Positions 50,397 through 58,922 of a stretch of 64,000 nucleotides of DNA are shown here, piece by piece. Each line of letters starts with the position of its first letter. Position 1 is the first letter of the stretch. The stretch is taken from assembly GCA_963734365.1 (NCBI GenBank), contig CAVTGV010000008.1, positions 558,001 to 622,000 on the forward strand, read 5' to 3'. The notes below the pieces were generated by a model, which searched no databases, was not told the origin of the DNA, and saw nothing but the letters and a program-made list of their open reading frames with translations. This DNA comes from JACVRW01 sp963734365 (GTDB taxonomy: Bacteria > Actinomycetota > Thermoleophilia > Solirubrobacterales > Thermoleophilaceae). Position numbers and translations under genes: made by a program.

Positions 50397-51284
50397 TCAG
50401 GCCACGCGTTCGCGGCGAATCGCCTGCATGAGGCAGTGGGCGCCGCCGCCTCCGAGGGTGAACGCGGCCAGCTCCGGGTCGTACACGGTGAGTCCCAGTG
50501 CACGCAGCCGCTCGTTGAGATCCTTCGACTCCGCGCTGGTGAGCACGCGGTCACCGCCCAGGCAGACGCCGTTGACGCCCAGCTTGAGCGCGTCGGCCAG
50601 GGGGACCTCGACGATCTCGACTCCCTTAGACCGCAGCCAGCTCGTGAATCCGGCGCCGGCCTGCTCCACGCAGACCGCCGCGAGCTTCTCGCCCAGCATC
50701 GCGGCGAGCACGTCGATGTGGAGGAAGTGGGGCGGTATGCGCTCGATCCGGACCTCCCAGCCGTCGGCCTCGAGCCATCCGGCAAGTTGTCGTGCTGCGG
50801 GCTCCTGGGTGCGCTCCTCTCCGTTGCCGATCACCGCCACGCCGGGCTCGACGATCATGAAGTCGCCGCCCTCCAGGGCCGCCGCGGTGATCATGCGGTG
50901 AATCGGGATGTCGTTCTCCTGGTAGAAGCGAATGACCGGCGAATATTCGCCCCTCCTCCACCACTGATGGCACTGGGTGACGATCGGGCCCTGGGGCACG
51001 TTGATGCTCGAGTCGCGAGCGAACACCTGGTAGGGAAGCGCGGGATCGGGCTCGATGAAGTGGGTGCGTACGCCGGCGTCCTCGTAGACGCTCACCATCT
51101 CGGCGTGCTGGCGCAGGGCGTCCTCACGGCTGAAGCTCAATCCGCTGTCCAGCGTGGCCCGCGCGATGGCACTGGCCGGCAGCCAGTGGAAGTTGTCGGG
51201 AGGGCAGAGCAGGACGTCGAGCAGGCGGCCATACTCCGAATCGACGCCCCACGCCGGTTCGATTCGCGTCGCCTCTTCCGTCAT
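50397..51284 (-). CDS. Amidinotransferase-fold hydrolase (dimethylarginine dimethylaminohydrolase-like)
   Basis: The 295-residue protein has the five-bladed ABBA fold motifs: FARDSSINV, EGGDFMIV, HIDV (catalytic His) and the nucleophilic cysteine in GGGGAHCLMQ near the end. The family hydrolyses arginine or methylarginines, or transfers amidino groups. It converges on the basic-amino-acid decarboxylase gene (39 bases apart), suggesting a role in arginine turnover. GAGGAGAGG lies upstream of the ATG on the minus strand. Confidence 0.85.
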   Translation of the reverse strand: MTEEATRIEPAWGVDSEYGRLLDVLLCPPDNFHWLPASAIARATLDSGLSFSREDALRQHAEMVSVYEDAGVRTHFIEPDPALPYQVFARDSSINVPQGPIVTQCHQWWRRGEYSPVIRFYQENDIPIHRMITAAALEGGDFMIVEPGVAVIGNGEERTQEPAARQLAGWLEADGWEVRIERIPPHFLHIDVLAAMLGEKLAAVCVEQAGAGFTSWLRSKGVEIVEVPLADALKLGVNGVCLGGDRVLTSAESKDLNERLRALGLTVYDPELAAFTLGGGGAHCLMQAIRRERVA

Positions 51285-51357
51285 CCGTGCCACCTCTCCT
51301 CGCCTACCACTCGAACGCTCCGGGAGTCTGCCAGCGAGCGACAGCGGAGGCGCGGCG

Positions 51358-51633
51358 GTGACCGAACCCGTCCGCCGCCGGGTCGTCGTGCACGGGACGG
51401 TGCAGGGAGTGTTCTTCAGGGACTCCACCCGCCGGCGCGCCGACTCCGCGGGGGTGAAGGGCTGGGTCCGCAACAGACCTGACGGAGCCGTGGAGGCCGT
51501 GTTCGAGGGCGAGCCGGCCGCCGTGGAGGATCTCGTTGAGTGGACTCGCCGAGGCCCGCGCGGCGCCGACGTGGCGGACGTGGAGGAGACCGAGGAGCCG
51601 CCCGAGGGACTGGCCGGCTTCGAGGTGCGCTGA
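51358..51633 (+). CDS. Acylphosphatase
   Basis: The 91-residue protein has the acylphosphatase motifs VHGTVQGVFFRDSTRRRA (catalytic Arg) and GWVRNRPDGAVEAVFEG (catalytic Asn). It hydrolyses carboxyl-phosphate bonds. It is divergent from the amidinotransferase gene; the GTG start lies after GGAGG with an 8-base spacing. Confidence 0.92.
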   Translation: MTEPVRRRVVVHGTVQGVFFRDSTRRRADSAGVKGWVRNRPDGAVEAVFEGEPAAVEDLVEWTRRGPRGADVADVEETEEPPEGLAGFEVR

Positions 51634-51670
51634 GCGTCGCTGCCGCTGCCCGCGGTTCGCCCGGCGGCTG

Positions 51671-52123
51671 CTAGGGGTGCTTCTGCCCCTCGCGGAGCAT
51701 CGCCACCGCTTTGCGAACGCGCCGCTCGCGGGTCTCCTCGCGCTTGGCGCCGCTGATCCATTCGGCGTACTCGCGCCGGTGAGTGAACGAGAGAGCGTCG
51801 AAGACCGCCTGTGCCCGGTCGTCCTCTCCGAGGGCGGCCGACAGCTGGGGCGGAACCTCGACCACCCGCGGCTCGTCGTCGCGCTCGAGCTCCACCGCGA
51901 CCTCGTCTCCCAGCTCGATTCCGGCCTTGCCGCGCAGCTCCTTGTTGAAGCCGATCAGGTACACGCCGCCGTAGACGGCGACCGTGGTCCTGAAGGGAGT
52001 GCCGTTCACCGTTCCCCTCACGGGCGCGCGGCCCTTGCCGAAGCGAGCCTTGGCGTCGAAGGGCAGTTCCAGAGTGGGCCGCTCGCCCTCGTCGCCCCCG
52101 AGGATGGCGCGAAAGCTCTCCAC
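51671..52123 (-). CDS. YdeI/OmdA-like protein with DUF1905 domain
   Basis: The 150-residue protein has an N-terminal DUF1905 beta barrel (KARFGKGRAPVRGTVNGTPFRTTVAVYGG, YLIGFNKELRGKAGIELGDEVAVELERD) and a C-terminal YdeI-type helix region (FDALSFTHRREYAEWISGAKREETRERRVRKAVAMLREG). YdeI homologues have been linked to protection against antimicrobial peptides; this is family knowledge only. The GTG start (52123) lies seven bases after TACGAT on the minus strand, so the longer reading to 52171 is not used. Confidence 0.85.
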   Translation of the reverse strand: MESFRAILGGDEGERPTLELPFDAKARFGKGRAPVRGTVNGTPFRTTVAVYGGVYLIGFNKELRGKAGIELGDEVAVELERDDEPRVVEVPPQLSAALGEDDRAQAVFDALSFTHRREYAEWISGAKREETRERRVRKAVAMLREGQKHP

Positions 52124-52192
52124 GCGCTGAATCGTAACTGCGTTGTTGCACACCGCGCCCACGTGTAACACCGTCCTTCGTACGGTCGCTGT

Positions 52193-52846
52193 GTGCTCGA
52201 GGGCTCGCGCGCAACGATGGTCATTTGGGCGGTGGCAGCGGTGCTGGCCACGCTCGCGGCCGTGCGCCTGTTCGGTGGTGGGGGCGGCGACCCCGAGCGG
52301 ATAAGCATCGACGGCGCGACCGCCGTGGACGAGGGTCGAACGGCGGGATCCGGCGCCGGCCGTGGGCTCTCCGGAGCCTCAGGTGGTGGCGGCGCCGGCG
52401 AGAAGGCCGTATACGTGCACGTCGCGGGCGAAGTGAGGCGCCCGGGGCTGTACCGGGTCGACGCGGGCGCCCGCGTTGCCCGTGCGCTGGAGCGCGCCGG
52501 CGGGCCCCGGCCGCGCGCCGAGCTCGCCGCGGTGAACCTGGCCGCGCACGTGGTGGACGGTCAGCAGATCGTGGTGCCGAAGGTGGGTGCCGTGGCTCCG
52601 GTGGGCGCGGGCGCGGCAGCCGGCGCGACCGGGACCACGCCGGGCGCGGGAGGCGCCAAGCTGAGCCTCGCCGCGGCCACGCTCGACCAGCTCGACCAGC
52701 TCGACGGCATCGGGCCCACCCTGGCGCAGCGCATAGTGGAGTACCGCGACTCTCACGGTGGCTTCCGCTCGGTCGCGGAGCTCGGCGAGGTGGACGGGAT
52801 CGGTGAGAAGCGGCTCGCCTCGTTGCGGGAGGCACTGGATCCCTAG
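52193..52846 (+). CDS. comEA: Competence protein ComEA
   Basis: ComEA is a membrane-anchored DNA receptor for transformation. The 217-residue protein has an N-terminal helix (about 9-25), a Gly-rich linker, an SLBB domain (about 74-130, YVHVAGEVRRPGLYRVDAGAR) and a helix-hairpin-helix pair (about 160-215, GIGPTLAQRIVEYRDSHGGF). The GTG start lies six bases after TACGGT (52181-52186). comEC follows without a gap. Confidence 0.94.
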   Translation: MLEGSRATMVIWAVAAVLATLAAVRLFGGGGGDPERISIDGATAVDEGRTAGSGAGRGLSGASGGGGAGEKAVYVHVAGEVRRPGLYRVDAGARVARALERAGGPRPRAELAAVNLAAHVVDGQQIVVPKVGAVAPVGAGAAAGATGTTPGAGGAKLSLAAATLDQLDQLDGIGPTLAQRIVEYRDSHGGFRSVAELGEVDGIGEKRLASLREALDP

Positions 52847-55438
52847 ATGACAAGGCCGCTCGATGAGGAGGACCAGCGGCCAGGCGGCACGCGGGCGCCG
52901 CTCCCGTCGGCGGCCGGCGCCCGGGTGCAACGGGTCGTGGAGCTCGTCCGCTCGAGGCCCTGGCACGTCGCCGTCGCCGGGCTGGCGGCGGGACTGGCGC
53001 TCTCCACCAGTGGGCGGCCAGGGCTGAGCGCGGGAGTGGCGCTCGTGTTCCTGTGCGTGCCTGCCGCTTGCCGCGCGCCGGCTGTCGGGGCGCTGGCGGC
53101 GGCGTTCGTGCTGGTGGGTGCCGCGGTCGGGGCGGCACGTCTTGAGGCGATCGACGCACCGGCCGCGCGCGTGCCTGGCGGGGAGACGGTGAAGCTCCGG
53201 GCTCACCTGCTCACGCGCCCTCGAGCGTCGCCCTTCGGCTCGTCCGCGGAGGTTCGCGTGGCCTCGGGCGAGCTCTCCGGAGCACGGCTGCTGATGCGGG
53301 TCCCGCGCTGGACGAGCTTCCCCGCGCGGCTGCCGGTCGGCGCGGAGCTCGTCCTCGAGGGGCGGTTGCGCACGATCCGGCAAGCGGCCGGCGCCGGCTC
53401 GACCCCGAGCACCGGCTCGGCGCCGGGCGCCCGCGCCGGCGACAGCCGCTTCGACTTCGGCGCATTCCTGCGGCGCCGGGGCATCGCCGCAGAGCTGCTC
53501 CTCGACCGTGCCCGTGCCACCGGCGCGCGCCGCGGTGGTCTCGCCGGTGCGCTCGACCGCATGCAGGCCCGCGCGGAGCGTGCGGTGGCGGCCGGGCTCC
53601 CGCCGCCCGACGCCGCGCTGGCGCGTGGGATGGTGCTCGGCCAGGACGAGGCCATCGCCGAGGGCGTCAGGGAGGACTTCCGCGAGTCGGGTCTTGCTCA
53701 TCTGCTCGCGGTGTCAGGCCAGAACGTGATGTTGCTCGTCGCGCTCGCGCTGCCGCTGCTGGCCGCGGCGGGTCTCGGACCGCGGGGTCGCGGGATGGCG
53801 CTGCTCGCGCTGGTCGCGTTCTACGTCCCGCTGGCCGGCGCGGGCCCGTCGCTCCAGCGAGCCGGTGTGATGGGAGCCGCCGGCATAGCCGCCACGACGA
53901 TGTCCCGTCCGTCATCGCGCTGGTACGCCCTCTTGCTCGCCGCCGCGGTCACGCTGGCTCTGAATCCCCGCTCCTGGCTCGATCCGGGCTGGCAGCTGTC
54001 GTTCGCGGCCGTGGCGGGCATCCTCCTGATCGGCCTGCCGCTGGGGCGTGCACTGGCGCGGCTGGCGGAGAATCTCGTGCCACCGGCGAGTGAGGCCCGG
54101 TTCGCAGACCGGGACGGCGTGCTGCGTGGGCCAGCGAGCGGGCGCGCTCCGGCGCGGGCGCTCGCGCGCGGGCTGGCCGAGGGCGTGTCGATCACCGTCG
54201 CCGCGGGCGTGGCCACGGCGCCGCTGCTCGCGCATCACTTCGGAACGGTCTCGTTCGCTGCTCTGCCGGCCAATCTGCTGGCGCTGCCCGCCGTCGCACC
54301 GGCCATGTGGCTCGGCATGGTCAAGGCGGCGCTCGGGGTGCTCGCACCGGTGCTCCCGGGAGCCGCCTGGCTCGCCGCGGCCGCCGGTCCGCCCACGCGT
54401 GTGCCGATCGCGTACCTCGGCTGGCTGGCCGAGCGCTTCGCGGACGTACCCGGGGGACTGGTCGGCCTGTCGTCCTTCTCCCCGCGCGCCGCCGGAGTGG
54501 CCTACGCCGCCATCGGCGCTGCGGCGCTCGGCGTGCGCCAGCTTGTCCGCCGGCACGCGGAGAAGGCCGAGGAGCTGGCCGGCCGCTGGCGCCGCCTCGG
54601 CCGCGGATCGCGGTTGGCGGCGGCGGCGCTCGTGCTCGCCCTTCTGGCGCTCGCCACGGTCCGCGTACTCGCCCCGCCCGCCCCGCCCCATCGCCTGACC
54701 GTGCGCTTCCTCGACGTGGGCCAGGGTGACGCCACGCTCATCCAGCACCCGGACGGCACCGCGATCCTCTTCGACGGTGGCCCGCCCGAGGCGGGCGTGG
54801 AGCGCCTGCTGCGCAAGGCGGGCGTGCGGCGCCTGGCGCTGGTGGTGGCGACCCACATGTCGCGCGATCACCAGGGCGGGCTGCCTGCGGTGCTCGAGCG
54901 CTACCCGGTGGATCTGCTGCTCGACGGCGGGGACGGCACCACCGACGCCGGCTTCAGGGCCGTCCTGGCGGCAGCGCGGAGCCACGATGTGCACACCGTG
55001 CCGGCCGTAGCGCCGATGGCGGTGCGCGCCGGACCGCTCGGGGTCCGCATCATGTCGCCCGCCCCGCGGCCTCCCGGCCCGGCGCCCGAAGATCCAAACC
55101 CGCGGGCGGTGGTGGCGATCGTGAGTTGCGAGGGATTCGACCTGCTCCTCTCCGCCGACGCCGAGAGCGAGGCGTTGCTGCCGCTCGATCTCCCCGACGT
55201 CGACGCGATGAAGGTGCCGCACCATGGCAGCGCGGATCCCGGTCTTCCGGCCGTGCTCGAGCGGCTCAGGCCGGAGCTCGCCGCCATCGAGGTGGGCACG
55301 AACACCTACGGCCACCCCACGCGGTCGACGCTCCGCGCGCTGGCCCGCGCGCACGTCCCCACCTATCGCACCGACCGCGACGGGACCGTCTCGCTCGCGG
55401 TGGCCGGCGGCGAACTGCACGTGGAGACAGAGCGGTGA
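52847..55438 (+). CDS. comEC: DNA internalisation protein ComEC/Rec2
   Basis: ComEC forms the channel for single-stranded DNA uptake. The 863-residue protein has an N-terminal OB-type domain (about 75-230), the Competence transmembrane domain (about 255-590, GMVLGQDEAI...LAVSGQNVMLL) and a C-terminal metallo-beta-lactamase domain (FLDVGQGDATLIQ, THMSRDHQGG, VPHHGS). Together with ComEA it implies natural competence or a remnant of it. Confidence 0.94.
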   Translation: MTRPLDEEDQRPGGTRAPLPSAAGARVQRVVELVRSRPWHVAVAGLAAGLALSTSGRPGLSAGVALVFLCVPAACRAPAVGALAAAFVLVGAAVGAARLEAIDAPAARVPGGETVKLRAHLLTRPRASPFGSSAEVRVASGELSGARLLMRVPRWTSFPARLPVGAELVLEGRLRTIRQAAGAGSTPSTGSAPGARAGDSRFDFGAFLRRRGIAAELLLDRARATGARRGGLAGALDRMQARAERAVAAGLPPPDAALARGMVLGQDEAIAEGVREDFRESGLAHLLAVSGQNVMLLVALALPLLAAAGLGPRGRGMALLALVAFYVPLAGAGPSLQRAGVMGAAGIAATTMSRPSSRWYALLLAAAVTLALNPRSWLDPGWQLSFAAVAGILLIGLPLGRALARLAENLVPPASEARFADRDGVLRGPASGRAPARALARGLAEGVSITVAAGVATAPLLAHHFGTVSFAALPANLLALPAVAPAMWLGMVKAALGVLAPVLPGAAWLAAAAGPPTRVPIAYLGWLAERFADVPGGLVGLSSFSPRAAGVAYAAIGAAALGVRQLVRRHAEKAEELAGRWRRLGRGSRLAAAALVLALLALATVRVLAPPAPPHRLTVRFLDVGQGDATLIQHPDGTAILFDGGPPEAGVERLLRKAGVRRLALVVATHMSRDHQGGLPAVLERYPVDLLLDGGDGTTDAGFRAVLAAARSHDVHTVPAVAPMAVRAGPLGVRIMSPAPRPPGPAPEDPNPRAVVAIVSCEGFDLLLSADAESEALLPLDLPDVDAMKVPHHGSADPGLPAVLERLRPELAAIEVGTNTYGHPTRSTLRALARAHVPTYRTDRDGTVSLAVAGGELHVETER

Positions 55439-55471
55439 GGAGCCGCCCCTCGGCTACGTAGACTGGCCACA

Positions 55472-56434
55472 GTGGCCGACCTGAAGCCTGCCTATCTGGT
55501 TTGCGGCGACGACGACGCCAAGATCGACTCGTGGCGTGCTCGGGTGCGCAAGCGGGCCGAGGACGAGCGCGGCCCGGGCGGGCTCGAGACCTTCGATGCC
55601 CGCGAAAGTGACCCGGACGAGATCGCCGGCTCCCTGTCGGTGCTGAGCTTCGAGGGCGGCACCCGCTACCTGCTGGTGAACGACGCGGGCGCCTGGAAGG
55701 CCGCTCGGCTGGGTCCCCTGGAGCAGGCGCTGGACGAGCTGCCGCCCGAGACCGTGCTCGTGCTGATCGTGCGCGGCAAGGCGCTGAAGCAGCTCTCGAA
55801 GGCGATCGAGAAGGCCGGGGGAGAGGTGCGCGAGTACGCCGCGCCCAAGCCCTGGAAGCTGCCCGAGTGGTGCGTGGAGCGAGCGCGGGAGCTGGGCCTG
55901 CAGCTCGATCGCGAGGCGGCGAAGGAGCTGGTGGGCCGGGTCGGATCGAATCAGCAGCGGCTGTCGCGGGAGCTCGAGAAGATCGCCATCGCAGTGCATC
56001 CGGCGGTGAACGTCACCGCCGCCGATGTGGAAGCCCTCGCGGCCGCCGACAACGCACCGCAGGTCTACGACTTGGCCGACGCTCTCGTGGCCGGCGATCT
56101 GCGCGAAACGCTCGCGCTGGCCGAGGAGCTCGAGGCCCACGGCGAGCGGCCGGGGCGGCTCATGTTCCCGGTGGTGCGCCGTCTGCGCGAGGTGCACCGG
56201 GCGGCGGCGCTGCTCGAGTCGGGGATGCCCGAACAGAAGGTCGGGGAGGCGCTCAAGGCGCCACCCTGGCTGGCGAAGAAGACCGTGGCGCGGGCGAAGA
56301 AGGCCGACACGGCCGCGCTCGAGCGCGCGATCTGCGTGTTCGCGGAGCTCGAGGTGAGCATGCGCGGCGGCAGCGACCTTCAGCTCGACGAGGACGCCGC
56401 CTTCTCGCTGGCGCTGGCTCGCGCCGCCGGCTGA
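55472..56434 (+). CDS. holA: DNA polymerase III subunit delta
   Basis: HolA opens the sliding clamp as part of the clamp loader. The 320-residue AAA+-like protein starts PAYLVCGDDDAKIDSW and has the typical helical C-terminus (LMFPVVRRLREVHRAAALLESG). comEC-holA-rpsT order is conserved in many Gram-positives; two genes intervene here. TAGACT (55459-55464) ends seven bases before the GTG start. Confidence 0.92.
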   Translation: MADLKPAYLVCGDDDAKIDSWRARVRKRAEDERGPGGLETFDARESDPDEIAGSLSVLSFEGGTRYLLVNDAGAWKAARLGPLEQALDELPPETVLVLIVRGKALKQLSKAIEKAGGEVREYAAPKPWKLPEWCVERARELGLQLDREAAKELVGRVGSNQQRLSRELEKIAIAVHPAVNVTAADVEALAAADNAPQVYDLADALVAGDLRETLALAEELEAHGERPGRLMFPVVRRLREVHRAAALLESGMPEQKVGEALKAPPWLAKKTVARAKKADTAALERAICVFAELEVSMRGGSDLQLDEDAAFSLALARAAG

Positions 56435-56541
56435 GGCCGCGCGGCGTGGCGGGACCCCGGCCCTCTGTACATCTCCGCCACGCCGACTTTGGACAACCGT
56501 CCATGGCCGCAGGCCCGGCGTGCAAGCAAGATCGTGAGGTG

Positions 56542-57030
56542 ATGCCCTCCATCCGGCCCGCCCGCGCGGGCGATGAAGCCGAGATTGCCGCGATCTACAA
56601 CGAGGGCATCCTCGAGCGCGAATCCACCTTCGAGACGGGCCTGCGCACGGCGAAGGACATTCGCGCGTGGCTCCATTCGGCGACGCGTCTGCCCCTGCTC
56701 GTGGGCGACGAGGACGGGCGCGTGGAGGGATGGGGGCGAGTGTCGTCCTACAGCGAGCGGCCGGCCTACGCGGGGGTGGGCGAGGTGTCGGTGTACGTGG
56801 CGGGGAGGGCGCGTGGGAGAGGAATCGGACGGGCTCTCCTGGAGAACCTGGCGAGCGCAGCAGAGCGGCGCGGCTACTGGAAGCTCACCGGCAAGCTGTT
56901 CCCCGAGAACGAGGCGAGCGCCGCGCTGGTGCGAACCTGCGGCTGGCGCGAGGTGGGCCTGCACCTACGCCACGCCGAGCTCGAGGGCCGCTGGCGTGAC
57001 GTCCTGGTGGTCGAGCGCACCCTGAGCTGA
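56542..57030 (+). CDS. GNAT N-acetyltransferase (phosphinothricin-acetyltransferase-like)
   Basis: The 162-residue protein matches the Pat/Bar subfamily layout: AAIYNEGILERESTFET near the N-terminus, AYAGVGEVSVYVAGRARGRGIGRALLENL (acetyl-CoA loop) and SAALVRTCGWREVGLHLRHAELEGRWRDVLVVER. Substrates in the family include phosphinothricin, methionine sulfone and other amino-acid-like amines. Start: ATG 56542; GTG 56539 is an alternative. Confidence 0.85.
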   Translation: MPSIRPARAGDEAEIAAIYNEGILERESTFETGLRTAKDIRAWLHSATRLPLLVGDEDGRVEGWGRVSSYSERPAYAGVGEVSVYVAGRARGRGIGRALLENLASAAERRGYWKLTGKLFPENEASAALVRTCGWREVGLHLRHAELEGRWRDVLVVERTLS

Positions 57031-57050
57031 GCCGCCGGGGAGCGGATCCG

Positions 57051-58544
57051 TCAGGCGCCCGCGCCCGAGGGCGGCGCGGCGTCGCCCGGCGCGTAGGGGT
57101 ACCACCACTCCTTCGGGGCGATCTTCGTCTCGATGTGCACGTGCTTGGTGTCCTGGAAGGCCTCCAGGCCCTCCTGGCCCAGCTCGCGGCCGAACCCCGA
57201 CTGCTTCATGCCTCCAAAGGGTCCGGCGTCGTTGTCGGTAAGCGGATCGTTGATCCAGACCGTGCCGGCCCGGATCTCGCGCAGGCAGCGGACCGCGGTC
57301 TCGAGGTCGCGCGTGTAGACGTTCGCCCCGAGGCCGAAGCGAGTGGAGTTGGCCAGCTCGATGGCCTCGTCCAGTGAGCTCACCGGGACGATCGGCGCCA
57401 CCGGGCCGAAGGTCTCCTCACTCAGCAGCTCGGTCTCGCTCGCGGCCCCAGTGACCACCGCGGGTGCGTAGTAGTGGCCGCGCTCGAGGCCGGCGCGATC
57501 GCCGCCCACCAGAAGCTCGGCGCCCGCCGCGACGGCGGCCTCCACCTGGGTCTCGACCTTCTCGCGCTGGCGGGCGGAGACCATCGGGCCGACGTCGGTG
57601 GTCTCCGCCAGCGGGTCGCCCACGCGCAGCGAGCCGGTGTAGTCCACGAACGCGGCGACGAAGTCGTCGTACACCTCCCGCGCGACGTAGAAGCGCTCGG
57701 CCGAGGTGCAGACCTGACCGGCGTTGAGGTATGCCGCCCAGGCGCCGCCCTTGGCGGCCACGTCCACGTCACCGGCCACGTCGGCGCAGACGATGAAGGG
57801 ATCCTTGCCGCCCATCTCGAGGTTCATCCGCGCGACCCGCTCGGCGCACAGCCCGGCCACCCGCTTGCCGGTCTCCACCGAGCCGGTGAAGGCCACGCCG
57901 GCCACGCGCTCGTCGCGCACGAGCGCCTCGCCCACGGTGCCCGCGCCGGCCAGGACGTTGAACGTCCCCGGCGGGAGGTGGTCGAAGCAATCGGCCAGCA
58001 TCAGCGTCGACACGGGGGTCAGCTCGGACGGCTTGGCCACCACCGTGTTGCCGGCGGCCAGGGCCGGCGCCAGCTTCCAGGCGAGCAGGAGCAGGGGGTA
58101 GTTCCAGGGCACGATGCAGCCCCAGACGCCGATCGGCTCCTTCACGACCAGCGCGAGCTGCGTGGCCTCGATCGAGGGGATCACGCGGCCGGCGAAGTTG
58201 CGGCCCATCTCGGCGTAATAGTCGAACGCGGAGGCGGTCCAGCCCACCTCGTCGGCGTTCTCCACGAGCGGCTTGCCGCCCTCGAGCGTCATCGCCCGGG
58301 CCAGCTCCGCCGTGCGCTCACGCATCCGGGAGGCCACCTCGTGAAGCAGCTCGGCGCGCTCGACCGCCGGGGTGCCGGACCAGGTCCGGAAGGCCTCGTT
58401 GGCGCCGGCGATCGCCGCGTCGATCTGCTCCGGGGAGGCCGCTCCCACAGAGGTCAGCGTCTCCTCGGTGGCGGGGTTCTCCACGGCCAGCGAGTCGCCC
58501 TCACCGGCCACCTGCTCGCCGCCGATCAAGAGTCGAGTCTCCAT
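57051..58544 (-). CDS. NAD(P)-dependent aldehyde dehydrogenase (betaine/aminobutyraldehyde type)
   Basis: The 497-residue enzyme has the ALDH motifs PWNYPLLLLAWKLAPALAAGN, GVAFTGSVETGKRVAG, LEMGGKDP (catalytic Glu) and GQVCTSAERFYV (catalytic Cys), and PFGGMKQSGFGRELG. Residue context resembles betaine-aldehyde or gamma-aminobutyraldehyde dehydrogenases, but the substrate is uncertain. It has its own promoter (ACCCTA, plus-strand 58553-58558) eight bases before the ATG, and lies between holA and rpsT. Confidence 0.9.
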   Translation of the reverse strand: METRLLIGGEQVAGEGDSLAVENPATEETLTSVGAASPEQIDAAIAGANEAFRTWSGTPAVERAELLHEVASRMRERTAELARAMTLEGGKPLVENADEVGWTASAFDYYAEMGRNFAGRVIPSIEATQLALVVKEPIGVWGCIVPWNYPLLLLAWKLAPALAAGNTVVAKPSELTPVSTLMLADCFDHLPPGTFNVLAGAGTVGEALVRDERVAGVAFTGSVETGKRVAGLCAERVARMNLEMGGKDPFIVCADVAGDVDVAAKGGAWAAYLNAGQVCTSAERFYVAREVYDDFVAAFVDYTGSLRVGDPLAETTDVGPMVSARQREKVETQVEAAVAAGAELLVGGDRAGLERGHYYAPAVVTGAASETELLSEETFGPVAPIVPVSSLDEAIELANSTRFGLGANVYTRDLETAVRCLREIRAGTVWINDPLTDNDAGPFGGMKQSGFGRELGQEGLEAFQDTKHVHIETKIAPKEWWYPYAPGDAAPPSGAGA

Positions 58545-58596
58545 GCGGCACGACCCTACACGGGGCCGAGGCAGCGGCAGGGAGGGTTACCGAGAG

Positions 58597-58860
58597 CTAG
58601 GAGGCCTGCGAGCGGATGCGTGCCGCCCGGGCCTTCTTGCGGGCGCCGTTGTTGCCGTGGAGCGCACCCGACTTGACGGCTCTGTCGATCCGCGAAACGA
58701 GCGAGCGGTGCTCCGCATCGGCCCGCTCGCTGTCGCCCTCGCGGACCGCGTCCTCGAGGCGCCGGAACCAGGTCTTGACCTGCGACGTCCGGCGGCGGTT
58801 CTCGAGCCGCTCGCGCTCCGCCCGGCGGATCCGCTTTTCTTGTGAAGGAATGTTGGCCAT
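58597..58860 (-). CDS. rpsT: 30S ribosomal protein S20
   Basis: The 87-residue basic protein begins MANIPSQEKRIRRAERERLENR and has the SALHGNNGARKKARAARI ending typical of S20. Divergent from murJ; the leader of about 45 bases could serve autoregulation, as S20 is known to repress its own translation in other bacteria. Confidence 0.93.
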   Translation of the reverse strand: MANIPSQEKRIRRAERERLENRRRTSQVKTWFRRLEDAVREGDSERADAEHRSLVSRIDRAVKSGALHGNNGARKKARAARIRSQAS

Positions 58861-58905
58861 AGAGCACCGACGCCGCGTCCGGCAGTTCCGGCGCGGCGGA
58901 GGCCA

Positions 58906-58915
58906 AGTGTAGCGG
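58906..58915. promoter_or_regulatory. Overlapping divergent -10 elements of rpsT and murJ
   Basis: AGTGTA (58906-58911) is TACACT on the minus strand, serving rpsT; TAGCGG (58910-58915) serves murJ, ending seven bases before its GTG. The two hexamers share two bases, so simultaneous initiation is impossible and the genes must compete. Confidence 0.5.
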
Positions 58916-58922
58916 CAGAGCT

